A stretch of DNA of 64,000 nt from Pseudomonas lurida. Lineage in GTDB: Bacteria; Pseudomonadota; Gammaproteobacteria; Pseudomonadales; Pseudomonadaceae. A program made the position numbers and the translations under genes. Position 1 is the stretch's first letter. Every line of letters begins with the position of its first letter. Positions 45,241-53,718 of this stretch are shown piece by piece. The DNA lies in NCBI RefSeq assembly GCF_013522705.1, contig NZ_JAAMRE010000029.1, positions 1 to 64,000 on the forward strand. The letters are read 5' to 3'. The notes below the pieces were generated by a model that saw only the letters and a program-made list of their open reading frames with translations, had not been told where the DNA came from and ran no database searches.

Positions 45241-45269
45241 TGTGGGAGGGGCTTGCCACCTCCCACATC
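45241..45269. repeat. REP-like palindrome
   Basis: TGTGGGAGGGGCTTGCCACC followed by TCCCACA; same family as 39745 and 47857. Between convergent genes. Confidence 0.75.
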
Positions 45270-45280
45270 GGCTTGTTCGG

Positions 45281-45712
45281 TCAGGCCACCAACCTCTGCA
45301 ATGCCTCGCGTAGCACTCCCGGAATCGTCACCGGCTGGTTTGTCCCCCGGTCCACGAACACATGCACAAAACGCCCCGCCGCACAGGCTTCCTGCTCGCC
45401 TGCCTTGAATACCGCCAACTCGTATTGCACTGAGCTGTTGCCCAACTTGCCCACGCGCAGGCCGATATCAATGCGCTCCGGGAAAGCAATCGACGCAAAG
45501 TAATCGCACGCCGAACTGACCACAAACCCGACCACTTCCCCGTCATGGATATTCAGCCCGCCCTGTTCAATCAGGTAGGTATTCACCGCCGTGTCAAAAA
45601 AGCTGTAGTAGGTGACGTTGTTCACATGGCCGTACACATCGTTGTCGTGCCAGCGCGTGATGATCGACTGGAAGTGAGGGTAATCGGCGCGTTGCGGCAC
45701 TGAGTCAGGCAT
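45281..45712 (-). CDS. Hotdog acyl-CoA thioesterase (4-HBT/YbgC-like)
   Basis: 143 residues. The catalytic Asp lies in RWHDNDVYGHVNNVTYYSFFD, the signature of 4-hydroxybenzoyl-CoA thioesterase-type hotdog enzymes. Hydrolyses an acyl-CoA of unknown identity. It begins 23 bp after recQ on the same strand and is likely cotranscribed with it, without an obvious functional link. Confidence 0.86.
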   Translation of the reverse strand: MPDSVPQRADYPHFQSIITRWHDNDVYGHVNNVTYYSFFDTAVNTYLIEQGGLNIHDGEVVGFVVSSACDYFASIAFPERIDIGLRVGKLGNSSVQYELAVFKAGEQEACAAGRFVHVFVDRGTNQPVTIPGVLREALQRLVA

Positions 45713-45735
45713 GGATACCTCTCATGAAAGGGAAG

Positions 45736-47673
45736 TTACAGGTCATGCAAATGAGCCTCGGCCCATTCGCGTACGTCGGCGTAGGGGTAGTCTTCCAGCG
45801 CAGCGAAACCCGGAATGCCCCGCGCCTTTAACTTGGTAAACAACGGTACGCTGATACCTCCCAGGAAACGCGTCAGCCGTTCAGCGCCGGGCAGTTGGCC
45901 GGTATGTTCATGATGCCTGTGGATAAAATCACCGCACAGCCCCATGAAGTTTTTATCCACAAGCGGCGGCAGACCCGGCGGTGCCGGCAGATGCGCGACA
46001 TGCCCGTGGCACACCGAGCAATGCCCGCAGCGTTGCGGCGCGTTTTCATCACCAAAATAATGGGCCAGCCGCTGGCCCAGACAGTGCTCGGTGGCGAACA
46101 GATCGAGCATGGCGTGAATCCGCGCCACCTCCGTCACCTCGTGCTGCATGAAGCCTGTGTATAACTCGGCGCTCAACCGCTGTGGGTCAAAATCGGTATT
46201 CAGCAGGCTGTAGACCTCCGTCATCTGCTTGCTTTCCAGCTCGATCAGCCCCTGTTCCTGGAAGTAATCCAGCGCCTTCACCACCCGGCTGCGCTCGGCG
46301 TTGTGCTGCTGGTAAAGCGCATCGAAATCCACCGTGGCCCAGGTTTTCGCGCGCTTGCACACTTGGATGATCGCCGCGACAAACTGTTGCCGCTCACCGG
46401 CGAAGCGCGCCAATAAAGCCTCGGGGTCGACCAGATACTTGAAGCGGTATTCCGCGTAAAACGCGTAGCGCGGCGCGATCACGCCCTTGAGCTCCAGTTG
46501 CACCAGCAGCGTCTTGAGCGGTAGCTCGCGGATATTGCTGTGATCCGACAGCGACCTCAGCAGGAACTCCCACTGCCCCTCGCTACGCGCCGCCTGCAAG
46601 TCTTCGAGCACGCGGCGAATACCCTCCTGCTCAGGCGTGTCGCCGTAGACGAAGTTCTCCAGCACATTGAGGCTGTCGCGGTTGGCCAGCACCAGGCAGT
46701 CCGAAGGCTGGCCATCACGCCCGGCGCGGCCGATTTCCTGGCTGTAGTTCTCGATGGACTTGGGCAGGTCGAAGTGCACAACATTACGGATATCGCTTTT
46801 ATCGATGCCCATCCCGAACGCGATGGTGGCCACAATGCAATTGGAGCGCCCGTCCATGAAGCGCTGCTGGATACCTTCGCGTTTATCGTGGGGCAAGCCG
46901 GCATGATAGGCCTCGGCCTGGATGCCGTTACGGTTCAGATGCTCGGCAATCTGCTCGGCGGTTTTCTGCAGGGTGACGTAGACGATGCTCGGCTGGTTGG
47001 CCCGCTCGCTCATCCACTGCACAAGACGGCGGCGCTTGTCTGCACCGTTGACCGGTTCGACCAGCAAATTAAGGTTCGGTCGATAGAAGCCCGTGGTGAC
47101 CACGTCGTCCGGCGCAATGGCGAACTTGGCCTGCATATCGGCGATCACCTTGGGCGTCGCTGTCGCCGTCAACAGCAACGCTTGTGGGATCTTGAACTGG
47201 CGTTGGTAATCCGGCAGCTTCAGATAGTCCGGACGGAAGTTGTGGCCCCATTCGGAAATACAGTGCGCCTCATCCACCACCAGCAACGAGATCTGCACAC
47301 TTTGCAGGAAGTTGCGAAAGCGTTCGTTCTTCAAGCGCTCCACGGAAATCATCAGGATTTTCAGTTCGCCGGAACGCGCCCGGGCCATCACATCATTGGC
47401 ATCCTCTCGGCTTTGCGCCGAATCGATACTGCCTGCTGAAATACCGTGGCGTTGCAGGAAGCCCAACTGATCCTGCATCAGCGCCAACAGCGGCGACACC
47501 ACCAGCGTCAGGTGCGGCAGCAGTACCGCCGACAATTGATAACACAGGGACTTGCCCGACCCCGTAGGGAAAATGGCCGCAGCCGAACGGCCGGCCAGTA
47601 CGGCGTTGACCGTTTCTTCCTGACCCAAACGAAACTGTGGATAACCAAAGACCTGCTGGAGGGTGTCGTGCAT
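45736..47673 (-). CDS. recQ: ATP-dependent DNA helicase RecQ
   Basis: 645-residue 3'-5' helicase. Motif I FPTGSGKSLCYQL, DEAH box VVDEAHCISEW, motif VI QEIGRAGRDGQ, and the RQC zinc Cys set CLGQ...RCGHCSVC (about 535-560) are present. The C-terminus (GLCGDFIHRHHEHTGQLPG...) does not look like a canonical HRDC domain, so this is the HRDC-less type. Acts in recombinational repair of stalled forks. Confidence 0.93.
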   Translation of the reverse strand: MHDTLQQVFGYPQFRLGQEETVNAVLAGRSAAAIFPTGSGKSLCYQLSAVLLPHLTLVVSPLLALMQDQLGFLQRHGISAGSIDSAQSREDANDVMARARSGELKILMISVERLKNERFRNFLQSVQISLLVVDEAHCISEWGHNFRPDYLKLPDYQRQFKIPQALLLTATATPKVIADMQAKFAIAPDDVVTTGFYRPNLNLLVEPVNGADKRRRLVQWMSERANQPSIVYVTLQKTAEQIAEHLNRNGIQAEAYHAGLPHDKREGIQQRFMDGRSNCIVATIAFGMGIDKSDIRNVVHFDLPKSIENYSQEIGRAGRDGQPSDCLVLANRDSLNVLENFVYGDTPEQEGIRRVLEDLQAARSEGQWEFLLRSLSDHSNIRELPLKTLLVQLELKGVIAPRYAFYAEYRFKYLVDPEALLARFAGERQQFVAAIIQVCKRAKTWATVDFDALYQQHNAERSRVVKALDYFQEQGLIELESKQMTEVYSLLNTDFDPQRLSAELYTGFMQHEVTEVARIHAMLDLFATEHCLGQRLAHYFGDENAPQRCGHCSVCHGHVAHLPAPPGLPPLVDKNFMGLCGDFIHRHHEHTGQLPGAERLTRFLGGISVPLFTKLKARGIPGFAALEDYPYADVREWAEAHLHDL

Positions 47674-47856
47674 AGGCTGTCACTCCATTGACCGCTGAAG
47701 GTGGCTTAAAAACGTAGCCCAGTCAGTTCAGCGAATCGAGAAAGGTCACATGGAAAAAAGAGACAGGATGATACACAGGGTGCAGCAATGGCCTTGGGCC
47801 AAGTTCGACGAGTTCGACGAGTTCGACTGTGGCTGTAGGAACACTCCAACCCAAAG

Positions 47857-47887
47857 GTGGGAGGGGCTATCGGGAGCCCCTCCCACA
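47857..47887. repeat. REP-like palindrome
   Basis: GTGGGAGGGGCTATCGGGAG with the inverted CCCCTCCCAC. Just left of it, at about 47807-47830, GTTCGACGA is repeated three times in tandem, of unknown meaning. The 239-bp gap 47674-47912 otherwise holds nothing I can name. Confidence 0.7.
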
Positions 47888-47912
47888 TTTTCAAAACTGC
47901 ACTGCAGCTGAA

Positions 47913-49088
47913 TCAGCGATTCCGCACCCGCTCGATCGCCGTGTCATACACCGGGTTGGCCTTCTGTTCCTTGGCTAGCTGGTAATGACGCAACGCATCC
48001 GCAAACTGCCCCGCCGCTTCGTAGATCCGCGCAATGTTGTAGTAGGCACCGGCACGCACGGTCGCTGCATTCGCGCCAGTGGCCAAGGCGACGGCCTTAC
48101 GATTGGCCCAGATCGACTCGGCGGTGTTACCGGCCTTCTGATAAGCCAGGCCAAGGTTGCCGTAGGCTTTGCCGAAGCCGTTGTCCAGATCGATCGCCTG
48201 ACGGAACAACTCGATGGCCTGATCCAGATTGCCGGCTTGGTAGGCCGCTTCACCTTGCACGTTCAGACGTTTCGCGTCCGCTTGTGCGGAGGAGCTGACG
48301 GCCACGGCGGTCACGGCAACGCTGTCATCCAGCAACGGTTTGACTTCGTTGAGCACATCCTTGGCGTCCACCTTTACACCGCTGAAGGTATTGATGTCCT
48401 GGAAGTCGCCGCTGCCGGTCATGCGGAATACCGTCCACAGGTTGCCGCTACGGTTTTTCGGCACGTAGTAAGTGCGCACCAGCGACTGGCCCATGTACAC
48501 GAACACTTTGGCTTCGCTGTTCGACAACTGGCGTGAACTCGGATTGGCGATATTGGTGAAGTCATGCACCGCATATACATAACTTTCGCCGTAGTGTTTT
48601 TTCTGCAGGGTGATGGTTTCCGGGCCATAGCTGTCGACGTCGTCCACGTCCAACTCGGCGTCAGTCCCCTGCTTGTTTTCGAAATAAATGTTATTGCCCG
48701 GGAAAATCATGTGGGAGTCGAGATCTTCCGGGGTCTTGCCCCACGTCAGCACGACGCGCAGCCCGTCAAGGTTTTCCATGACCGGGCTGATGGCATAGGT
48801 CATGCCTGCGCAAGGGCACTTGACCACCAGGTTGGAATAGCCCGGCTTCTTGATGATCAACAGGTTGCTCGCATCATCGGCGGCTTCGCTGGTCAGGGTC
48901 ACTTGGCCCTGGGCGTTGGTGCGGCCCACCACGTTCTGCGCACCATTGCGCTGCAGCAATACTTCGGCATCGGCGATTTTCTGATCCTTGACCACCGCGC
49001 TGAGCACTTCAATCGGCAACTGCTCGGCCTGAACGGAAAAAGCCACCGCACACAATGACATCGCCGAAGCGACACGAAACAAACTCAT
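47913..49088 (-). CDS. Exported YfaP-like / TPR protein
   Basis: 391 residues with a signal peptide (MSLFRVASAMSLCAVAFSVQA). About 22-110: carboxypeptidase-regulatory-like beta domain (VLLQRNGAQNVVGRTNAQGQVTL). About 112-230: YfaP/DUF2135-like domain (VVLTWGKTPEDLDSHMIFPGNNIYF). About 270-390: three TPRs (AAYQAGNLDQAIELFRQAIDLD; GNLGLAYQKAGNTAESI; YYNIARIYEAAGQFADALRHY). Periplasmic protein, probably a scaffold; the precise role is unknown. Own promoter region upstream (49089-49263, shared with the divergent yhfG). Confidence 0.83.
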   Translation of the reverse strand: MSLFRVASAMSLCAVAFSVQAEQLPIEVLSAVVKDQKIADAEVLLQRNGAQNVVGRTNAQGQVTLTSEAADDASNLLIIKKPGYSNLVVKCPCAGMTYAISPVMENLDGLRVVLTWGKTPEDLDSHMIFPGNNIYFENKQGTDAELDVDDVDSYGPETITLQKKHYGESYVYAVHDFTNIANPSSRQLSNSEAKVFVYMGQSLVRTYYVPKNRSGNLWTVFRMTGSGDFQDINTFSGVKVDAKDVLNEVKPLLDDSVAVTAVAVSSSAQADAKRLNVQGEAAYQAGNLDQAIELFRQAIDLDNGFGKAYGNLGLAYQKAGNTAESIWANRKAVALATGANAATVRAGAYYNIARIYEAAGQFADALRHYQLAKEQKANPVYDTAIERVRNR

Positions 49089-49263
49089 GCTTAACTCCCT
49101 TTAAATGATGGGCGGAATCGCCCTACAAGATTTTGCGTTGAAACATACGCTGAATTCAGCCTCATAGCGGAGTATTTATACAAAATGTGACGTGGTTTTT
49201 ATCCCGCCTTTCCGCTGACGCATTGAGCTACAATCAAGCCTTGCCACCCAGGAGGACGCTGTA

Positions 49264-49434
49264 ATGAGCGAACTGACGTTTGAGCAAAAACAGGATCACT
49301 ACCACAAGATCCGTCGCTCCAATTACCTGGCCAGCCTGCGCCTGGAAGGGTTCGAGACCCAACCGGCCGATGTCGACAAACCCCTGCCGACCCGCGAAGC
49401 CGTGCTTGCCAAGTACCGCAACACTCCACGCTGA
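49264..49434 (+). CDS. yhfG: YhfG-type antitoxin of Fic protein
   Basis: 56-residue small antitoxin. It contains SLRLEG (Ser24-Gly29), matching the inhibitory motif (S/T)xxxE(G/N) whose Glu blocks ATP binding in class I Fic toxins. AGGAGG lies upstream of the ATG. The stop overlaps the fic start by one base, as for YhfG-Fic/VbhA-VbhT pairs. Confidence 0.88.
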   Translation: MSELTFEQKQDHYHKIRRSNYLASLRLEGFETQPADVDKPLPTREAVLAKYRNTPR

Positions 49435-50033
49435 TGCTCGACAAATACGGGGTGGGCCAGGACCCGTACTGCTACCCCGGTAGCAGCGTCCTGCGCAACC
49501 GCCTCGATTTGCTCGACGAACAACGCCTGCACCAGGCCGAGCGGGAACTATCCGAAATCGCGGTAGGCAGCCTCCCGCTCTTCCCGCCGCCCTACGACCT
49601 CGAACGCCTGCAGTACATCCACCGGACGCTGTTCGGCGACATCTACGACTGGGCCGGTGAACTGCGCAGCGTCAACATCCGAAAAGGCGACACCCTGTTC
49701 TGCACCCCGGAACGCATCCAACCGGAAGCGGCGAAGATCATTCGGCACATGGAAGATGCAAACTGGTTTGTGGGCGCGAGCCAAGCCGAACTGGTGACGC
49801 AGGTTGCCGAGGCGTATGGCGACCTCAACGTGATCCACCCGTTCCGCGAAGGCAACGGCCGGGCGCAGCGGATTTTGTTCGAGCAAATCATCGTCAATGC
49901 AGGGTTTTCAGTGAACTGGTGGCTGGTCAAACACGCGGCGTGGATACCGGCGAATATTGATGCGGTGGCGTGTGATTATCGGGGGTTGGAGGCGATTTTT
50001 GAGCGGTGTATCAGCAGGCCTGTAAGGCAGTGA
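49434..50033 (+). CDS. fic: Fic-domain adenylyltransferase (toxin)
   Basis: 199 residues. The Fic core motif HPFREGNGRAQR (His135 to Arg146) is intact, matching HPFx(D/E)GNGRxxR, so AMP transfer from ATP to a target hydroxyl is expected. The N-terminal part reads DKYGVGQDPYCYPGSSVLRN as in E. coli Fic. VbhT-like relatives modify gyrase/topoisomerase IV; the target here is unknown. Followed by a repeat-rich non-coding stretch. Confidence 0.92.
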   Translation: MLDKYGVGQDPYCYPGSSVLRNRLDLLDEQRLHQAERELSEIAVGSLPLFPPPYDLERLQYIHRTLFGDIYDWAGELRSVNIRKGDTLFCTPERIQPEAAKIIRHMEDANWFVGASQAELVTQVAEAYGDLNVIHPFREGNGRAQRILFEQIIVNAGFSVNWWLVKHAAWIPANIDAVACDYRGLEAIFERCISRPVRQ

Positions 50034-50120
50034 TCGTTCCTCACGCGCTGCGTGGGTCCTCGGCACGGGTGACGCAGAGCGTCACGGGATGCATTCCCAC
50101 GCGGGAGCGTGGGAACGATC
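50033..50120. repeat. Dispersed palindromic repeat element
   Basis: CGTTCCTCACGCGCTGCGTG ... CACGCGGGAGCGTGGGAACG; inverted halves GTTCC...CGTGGGAAC enclose CACGGGTGACGCAGAGCGTCACG, giving a cruciform-like double hairpin. This resembles a Pseudomonas intergenic repeat family. The stretch 50034-50326 contains no gene I can support. Confidence 0.65.
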
Positions 50121-50326
50121 TGAAACAGCCTTTGCCTGTATTGCACCATTGCACCGCACCCACCTATAGTTCGCCCCTCGCTGCAAAATCAGCGATCGGG
50201 TTTGGTCACCGATTACAGAGATCGCATACGCACCCTCAGATGTCGTAGGCACTTACGTGCCCATACGCTTCATGGCGGCTGTGTTTGGGACGCCTTCGGG
50301 CGTGCCGGGTGATCCCTGCCGGTTGA

Positions 50327-50533
50327 CCAACCTGGACACAGTCCGCCGCCCACCAACGCATCCGCGCAGCTACGGACCTGCTGGAAACCTTCTCCTGCCT
50401 GACCTTCGAACACGCCAACCTCAAAGACATCTCCCACATCACCAACGCCTTGTACCTGCTCGTCCAGGACGGCTGTGATTTGTTGGAAGCGGCGCAACAT
50501 GTACAGCTGCAACCCGAACAACCGCAAATCTAA
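50327..50533 (+). pseudogene. Remnant of a small Pseudomonas protein (DUF3077-like)
   Basis: Open, start-less frame reading TDLLETFSCLTFEHANLKDI then ALYLLVQDGCDLLEAAQHVQ to TAA at 50531. The helix pattern resembles DUF3077-type small proteins of Pseudomonas that lack a known function. A stop lies at 50324-50326 and no start codon follows, so the 5' half is gone or in another frame. Low-certainty family guess. Confidence 0.4.
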
Positions 50534-50545
50534 GCAACACGCTTT

Positions 50546-50640
50546 GAGCGAGCTTGCTCGCGAAAATCGTCAACGATGGCGCGGCAAACCAGAAGAAACG
50601 CGGCGTCCTTGAGTTTTTCGCGAGCAAGCTCGCTCCTACA
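50546..50640. repeat. Inverted pair of REP sequences (BIME-like)
   Basis: GAGCGAGCTTGCTCGCGA at 50546 and its inverted form TCGCGAGCAAGCTCGCTCC at 50618 with about 55 bp between them. This is the well-known Pseudomonas REP core GCGAGCAAGCTCGCTCC arranged tail to tail. Confidence 0.85.
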
Positions 50641-50750
50641 AACCACAAATTCCGGAAACGGTTGTAGGAAACCTCCAAACACAGCGACATCCCCTTCCCA
50701 AACTGCTCCAAACACCCGCTTGACCCTCTACAGAAGTTACCCGTAGCTGA

Positions 50751-51260
50751 ATGAAAATAGCGCGGTCTCAACTTTCTCGGCAGAAACCTGTGAACATCGA
50801 AAGGACTCAACACATCGGCCACTATGGCGTCATCTTCACAGTGATTCGCTTCACTGTAGTGCCTGACAATCGGCATGCTTTGGCCAATCTATGCCTGCTT
50901 GAAACAAAAACGGCAGCGCGACAAGTGCGCGATCAGATAAGTGGGCTGTACGAAAAAATGCTGGCCAGAGACTTGCCAAGCAAAATGGCGGTCGCGATTT
51001 CCCATCCTTTGAGACGGAATCAGGCCGATCGGTTAAACGACCAAAACGTGCTCATCAAAAACATAATCTCCGGAGCGGTTAAAGCATCGGGGATTGCCAT
51101 TTCAACCGTAACCGCGGGCTTCGTTGGAGATTCGATTTCCGGCAAGCTTCGTAGATATCACGCTGGAGACATCATCATCGGTCTGGATGCCAGTGTGAGA
51201 GGAGGCATAGGACCTCAGCGGTCAACACTCTCAATGCATGTCTACTCAGACGAGTCTTAG
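50751..51260 (+). CDS. Unrecognised hypothetical protein
   Basis: 169 residues, composition less GC-rich than neighbours. An N-terminal half with charged helices (TKTAARQVRDQISGLYEKML) is followed by a Gly/Ser/Ala-rich hydrophobic stretch (NIISGAVKASGIAISTVTAG, about 104-125) that could insert in a membrane. The ribosome-binding site is weak. It overlaps the next gene by 23 bp, so the two are probably expressed together. I cannot place it in a family. Confidence 0.5.
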   Translation: MKIARSQLSRQKPVNIERTQHIGHYGVIFTVIRFTVVPDNRHALANLCLLETKTAARQVRDQISGLYEKMLARDLPSKMAVAISHPLRRNQADRLNDQNVLIKNIISGAVKASGIAISTVTAGFVGDSISGKLRRYHAGDIIIGLDASVRGGIGPQRSTLSMHVYSDES

Positions 51261-51894
51261 TGACATGGCCCTTTACCTTCAATCCGCTTCCTTTCTCATT
51301 ATCTATTTGGTGCTGCACTACCAAATCACAGACCCCATGCTCAGAAAGCACTTCGCAGTCACATTTATTACAATAGGCCTTATTTTGACGTTCCTACTAC
51401 CCTATGTAGCGGTGATCCTCAGAATGCCCCTGCTACCTGTCTTTGTATTCTTAATAGGCTTGGCGCTCTTCATCACTCGAAACAAATACCGCCTCCAACG
51501 CAACCAGCCCCTTCATCCACTCCTGCGTGCCCCCACCATGAACCTCGCCCCGAACCTCCCCGAAGACCCCGTGATGCAGCAACTCCTGCAGCTGCTGCAC
51601 GAAGAAATCGGCCTGCCGAAACACAAGACCATCCGCCTGCAAACCTCACTTAATTTCGACCTGGGCTGTGACGGCAGTGAAGCCAAGCAGCTCATGGAAA
51701 AACTGGAGCAGGAGTTCGCCCTCGACCTGGGCGACTACGACACTTATCGCTACTTCAACCCGCCGGTCTTTGACGTGTTCCTCAAGCGTCGCAGCAAAGG
51801 GCATGGCGACAAGGTCCCACTGACTATCGGTATGCTCTATTTGGCCATCAAAACTCACAGCTGGGACACGCAGACCCTGGAAAATCTGAGCTGA
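51238..51894 (+). CDS. Membrane-anchored DUF1493 protein
   Basis: 218 residues. N-terminal membrane helices (about 8-26, 37-56 and 62-80) lead to a cytoplasmic DUF1493 domain (about 105-215: LLQLLHEEIGLPKHKTIRLQTSLNFDLGCDGSEAKQLMEKLEQEF), which resembles acyl carrier proteins; the GCDGSEA segment sits where an ACP would carry DSL. Function unproven. Start ATG 51238 lies within the previous gene; ATG 51265 is possible. Ends before a shared terminator. Confidence 0.7.
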   Translation: MSTQTSLSDMALYLQSASFLIIYLVLHYQITDPMLRKHFAVTFITIGLILTFLLPYVAVILRMPLLPVFVFLIGLALFITRNKYRLQRNQPLHPLLRAPTMNLAPNLPEDPVMQQLLQLLHEEIGLPKHKTIRLQTSLNFDLGCDGSEAKQLMEKLEQEFALDLGDYDTYRYFNPPVFDVFLKRRSKGHGDKVPLTIGMLYLAIKTHSWDTQTLENLS

Positions 51895-51951
51895 GCGCTA
51901 AAACACTTAGCCTTCCGACACGGATATCCGCTTCAGCCTGACGCCGCCCAT

Positions 51952-51983
51952 AAAAAAGCCGCCCACAAAGGGGCGGCTTTTTC
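51952..51983. terminator. Bidirectional terminator
   Basis: AAAAAAGCCGCCC...GGGCGGCTTTTT hairpin between the convergent DUF1493 gene and pckA. Confidence 0.9.
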
Positions 51984-51997
51984 ACAGCGGCCGAATC

Positions 51998-53539
51998 TTA
52001 CAACTTCGGACCCGCAGCCTTGATCGCATCGCTCACTTCGAACTTCTTGAAGTTCTCGATGAACAGACCAGCCAGGGCCTTCGCTGCTTCATCGTAAGCG
52101 GCCTTGTCAGCCCAGGTGTTACGTGGGTTCAACAAGCCGGTCTCAACGCCCGGTACGGCCAGTGGCACGTCGAGGTTGATGGTGTCGAGGTGTTCGGTTT
52201 CAGCACCGATCAATGCGCCGCTCTGAATCGCTGCGATCACGCCGCGCGTGGTCGGGATGTTGAAGCGTTTGCCGACACCGTAGCCGCCGCCGGTCCAACC
52301 GGTATTGACCAGGTAGACCTTCGAGCCGAAACCACGAATGCGCTTGATCAACAGCTCTGCGTATTCACCGGCCGGGCGTGGGAAGAACGGTGCGCCGAAG
52401 CAGGTGGAGAAGGTCGACTTGATGCCGCTGCCCGAACCCATTTCGGTCGAGCCCACCAGTGCGGTGTAGCCGGACAGGAAGTGATAGGCCGCTTGCTCTT
52501 CGCTGAGGATCGACACCGGCGGCAGTACGCCAGTCAGGTCGCAGGTCAGGAAGATCACCGCGTTAGGCTCGCCGCCCAGGTTTTTCTCGGAACGCTTGGC
52601 AACGTGCTCCAGCGGATAGGCGGCGCGGCTGTTCTGGGTCAGGCTCACATTGGTGTAGTCGGCGTGCCTGGCCTCGTCGATCACCACGTTTTCCAGCACC
52701 GCGCCGTGCTTGATGGCTTTCCAGATAACCGGTTCGTTCTTCTCGGACAGGTCTATGCACTTGGCATAGCAACCGCCTTCGATGTTGAACACAACGCCTT
52801 CGCCCCAGCCGTGCTCGTCGTCGCCGATCAGGTAACGGCTTTCGTCGGCGGACAAGGTGGTCTTGCCGGTACCCGACAGACCGAAGAACAGGGTCACGTC
52901 GCCTGCTTCGCCGATGTTGGCGGCGCAGTGCATTGGCAGCACATCGGCGGCCGGCAGCAGGAAGTTCTGCACCGAGAACATGGCTTTCTTCATTTCACCG
53001 GCGTAACGCATACCGGCGATCAGCACTTTTTTCTGGGCGAAGTTGAGGATCACGCAACCGTCGGAGTTGGTGCCGTCACGCTCCGGCACACACTCGAAGT
53101 TGGCCACGTTGAGCACTTGCCATTCGTCACGGCCAGCAGGGTTGTACTGGGCCGGGTTGATGAACAGGCAACGACCGAACAGGTTCTGCCAGGCAGTCTG
53201 GGTGGTCATTTTCACGGGCAGGTAGTGGTCTGCCGAAGCACCTACATGAACGTGGGAAACGAAATGCTCTTGCGCATTGTTGAACGCTTCGACACGCGCC
53301 CACAGGGCGTCGAACTTGTCGGCCGGGAACTTGCGATTGATCGGGCCCCAGGCAATGGCGTCCTGGGTGGAAGGCTCTTCAACAATGAAACGATCGACTG
53401 GCGAACGGCCGGTGCGGTGACCGGTTTCTACAACCAGCGCACCCGTATCGGCAAGCACGCCTTCACCGCGCTGCAGGGCTTCTTTAACCAGATCGTCAAC
53501 ACTCAGATCGGTGTATACGGCGTTGTTGGCTTGCGTCAT
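51998..53539 (-). CDS. pckA: Phosphoenolpyruvate carboxykinase (ATP)
   Basis: 513-residue gluconeogenic enzyme converting oxaloacetate and ATP to PEP. The kinase-1a P-loop is FFGLSGTGKTTLSAD (about 228-242), followed by IGDDEHGWGEGVVFNIEGGCYAK. RTGRSPVDRFIVEEP and SGYTALVGSTEMG are also typical. Full length, ATG start at 53539 after a GGGGAACCTC leader. Single gene. Confidence 0.97.
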   Translation of the reverse strand: MTQANNAVYTDLSVDDLVKEALQRGEGVLADTGALVVETGHRTGRSPVDRFIVEEPSTQDAIAWGPINRKFPADKFDALWARVEAFNNAQEHFVSHVHVGASADHYLPVKMTTQTAWQNLFGRCLFINPAQYNPAGRDEWQVLNVANFECVPERDGTNSDGCVILNFAQKKVLIAGMRYAGEMKKAMFSVQNFLLPAADVLPMHCAANIGEAGDVTLFFGLSGTGKTTLSADESRYLIGDDEHGWGEGVVFNIEGGCYAKCIDLSEKNEPVIWKAIKHGAVLENVVIDEARHADYTNVSLTQNSRAAYPLEHVAKRSEKNLGGEPNAVIFLTCDLTGVLPPVSILSEEQAAYHFLSGYTALVGSTEMGSGSGIKSTFSTCFGAPFFPRPAGEYAELLIKRIRGFGSKVYLVNTGWTGGGYGVGKRFNIPTTRGVIAAIQSGALIGAETEHLDTINLDVPLAVPGVETGLLNPRNTWADKAAYDEAAKALAGLFIENFKKFEVSDAIKAAGPKL

Positions 53540-53718
53540 GAGGTTCCCCGTCGGCCTATGGCCGAGTGCTCCAAACGTTTTGTAGTAGAAAGTTGCGCAC
53601 TACTACCGCGAAAAAAGTGGGCCGGATTATGCCAGAAAAGCCCAAAAAGAGTAGGGCCCTCCCGTCAGAACAGCGCTAATACGGCAATCGACAGGTGATT
53701 TACCTGTGCTTAAACGTT

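Noticed and set aside
52190..53698. Plus-strand open frame of 502 codons opposite pckA
   Set aside because: Antisense shadow; pckA on the minus strand is full length and unmistakable.
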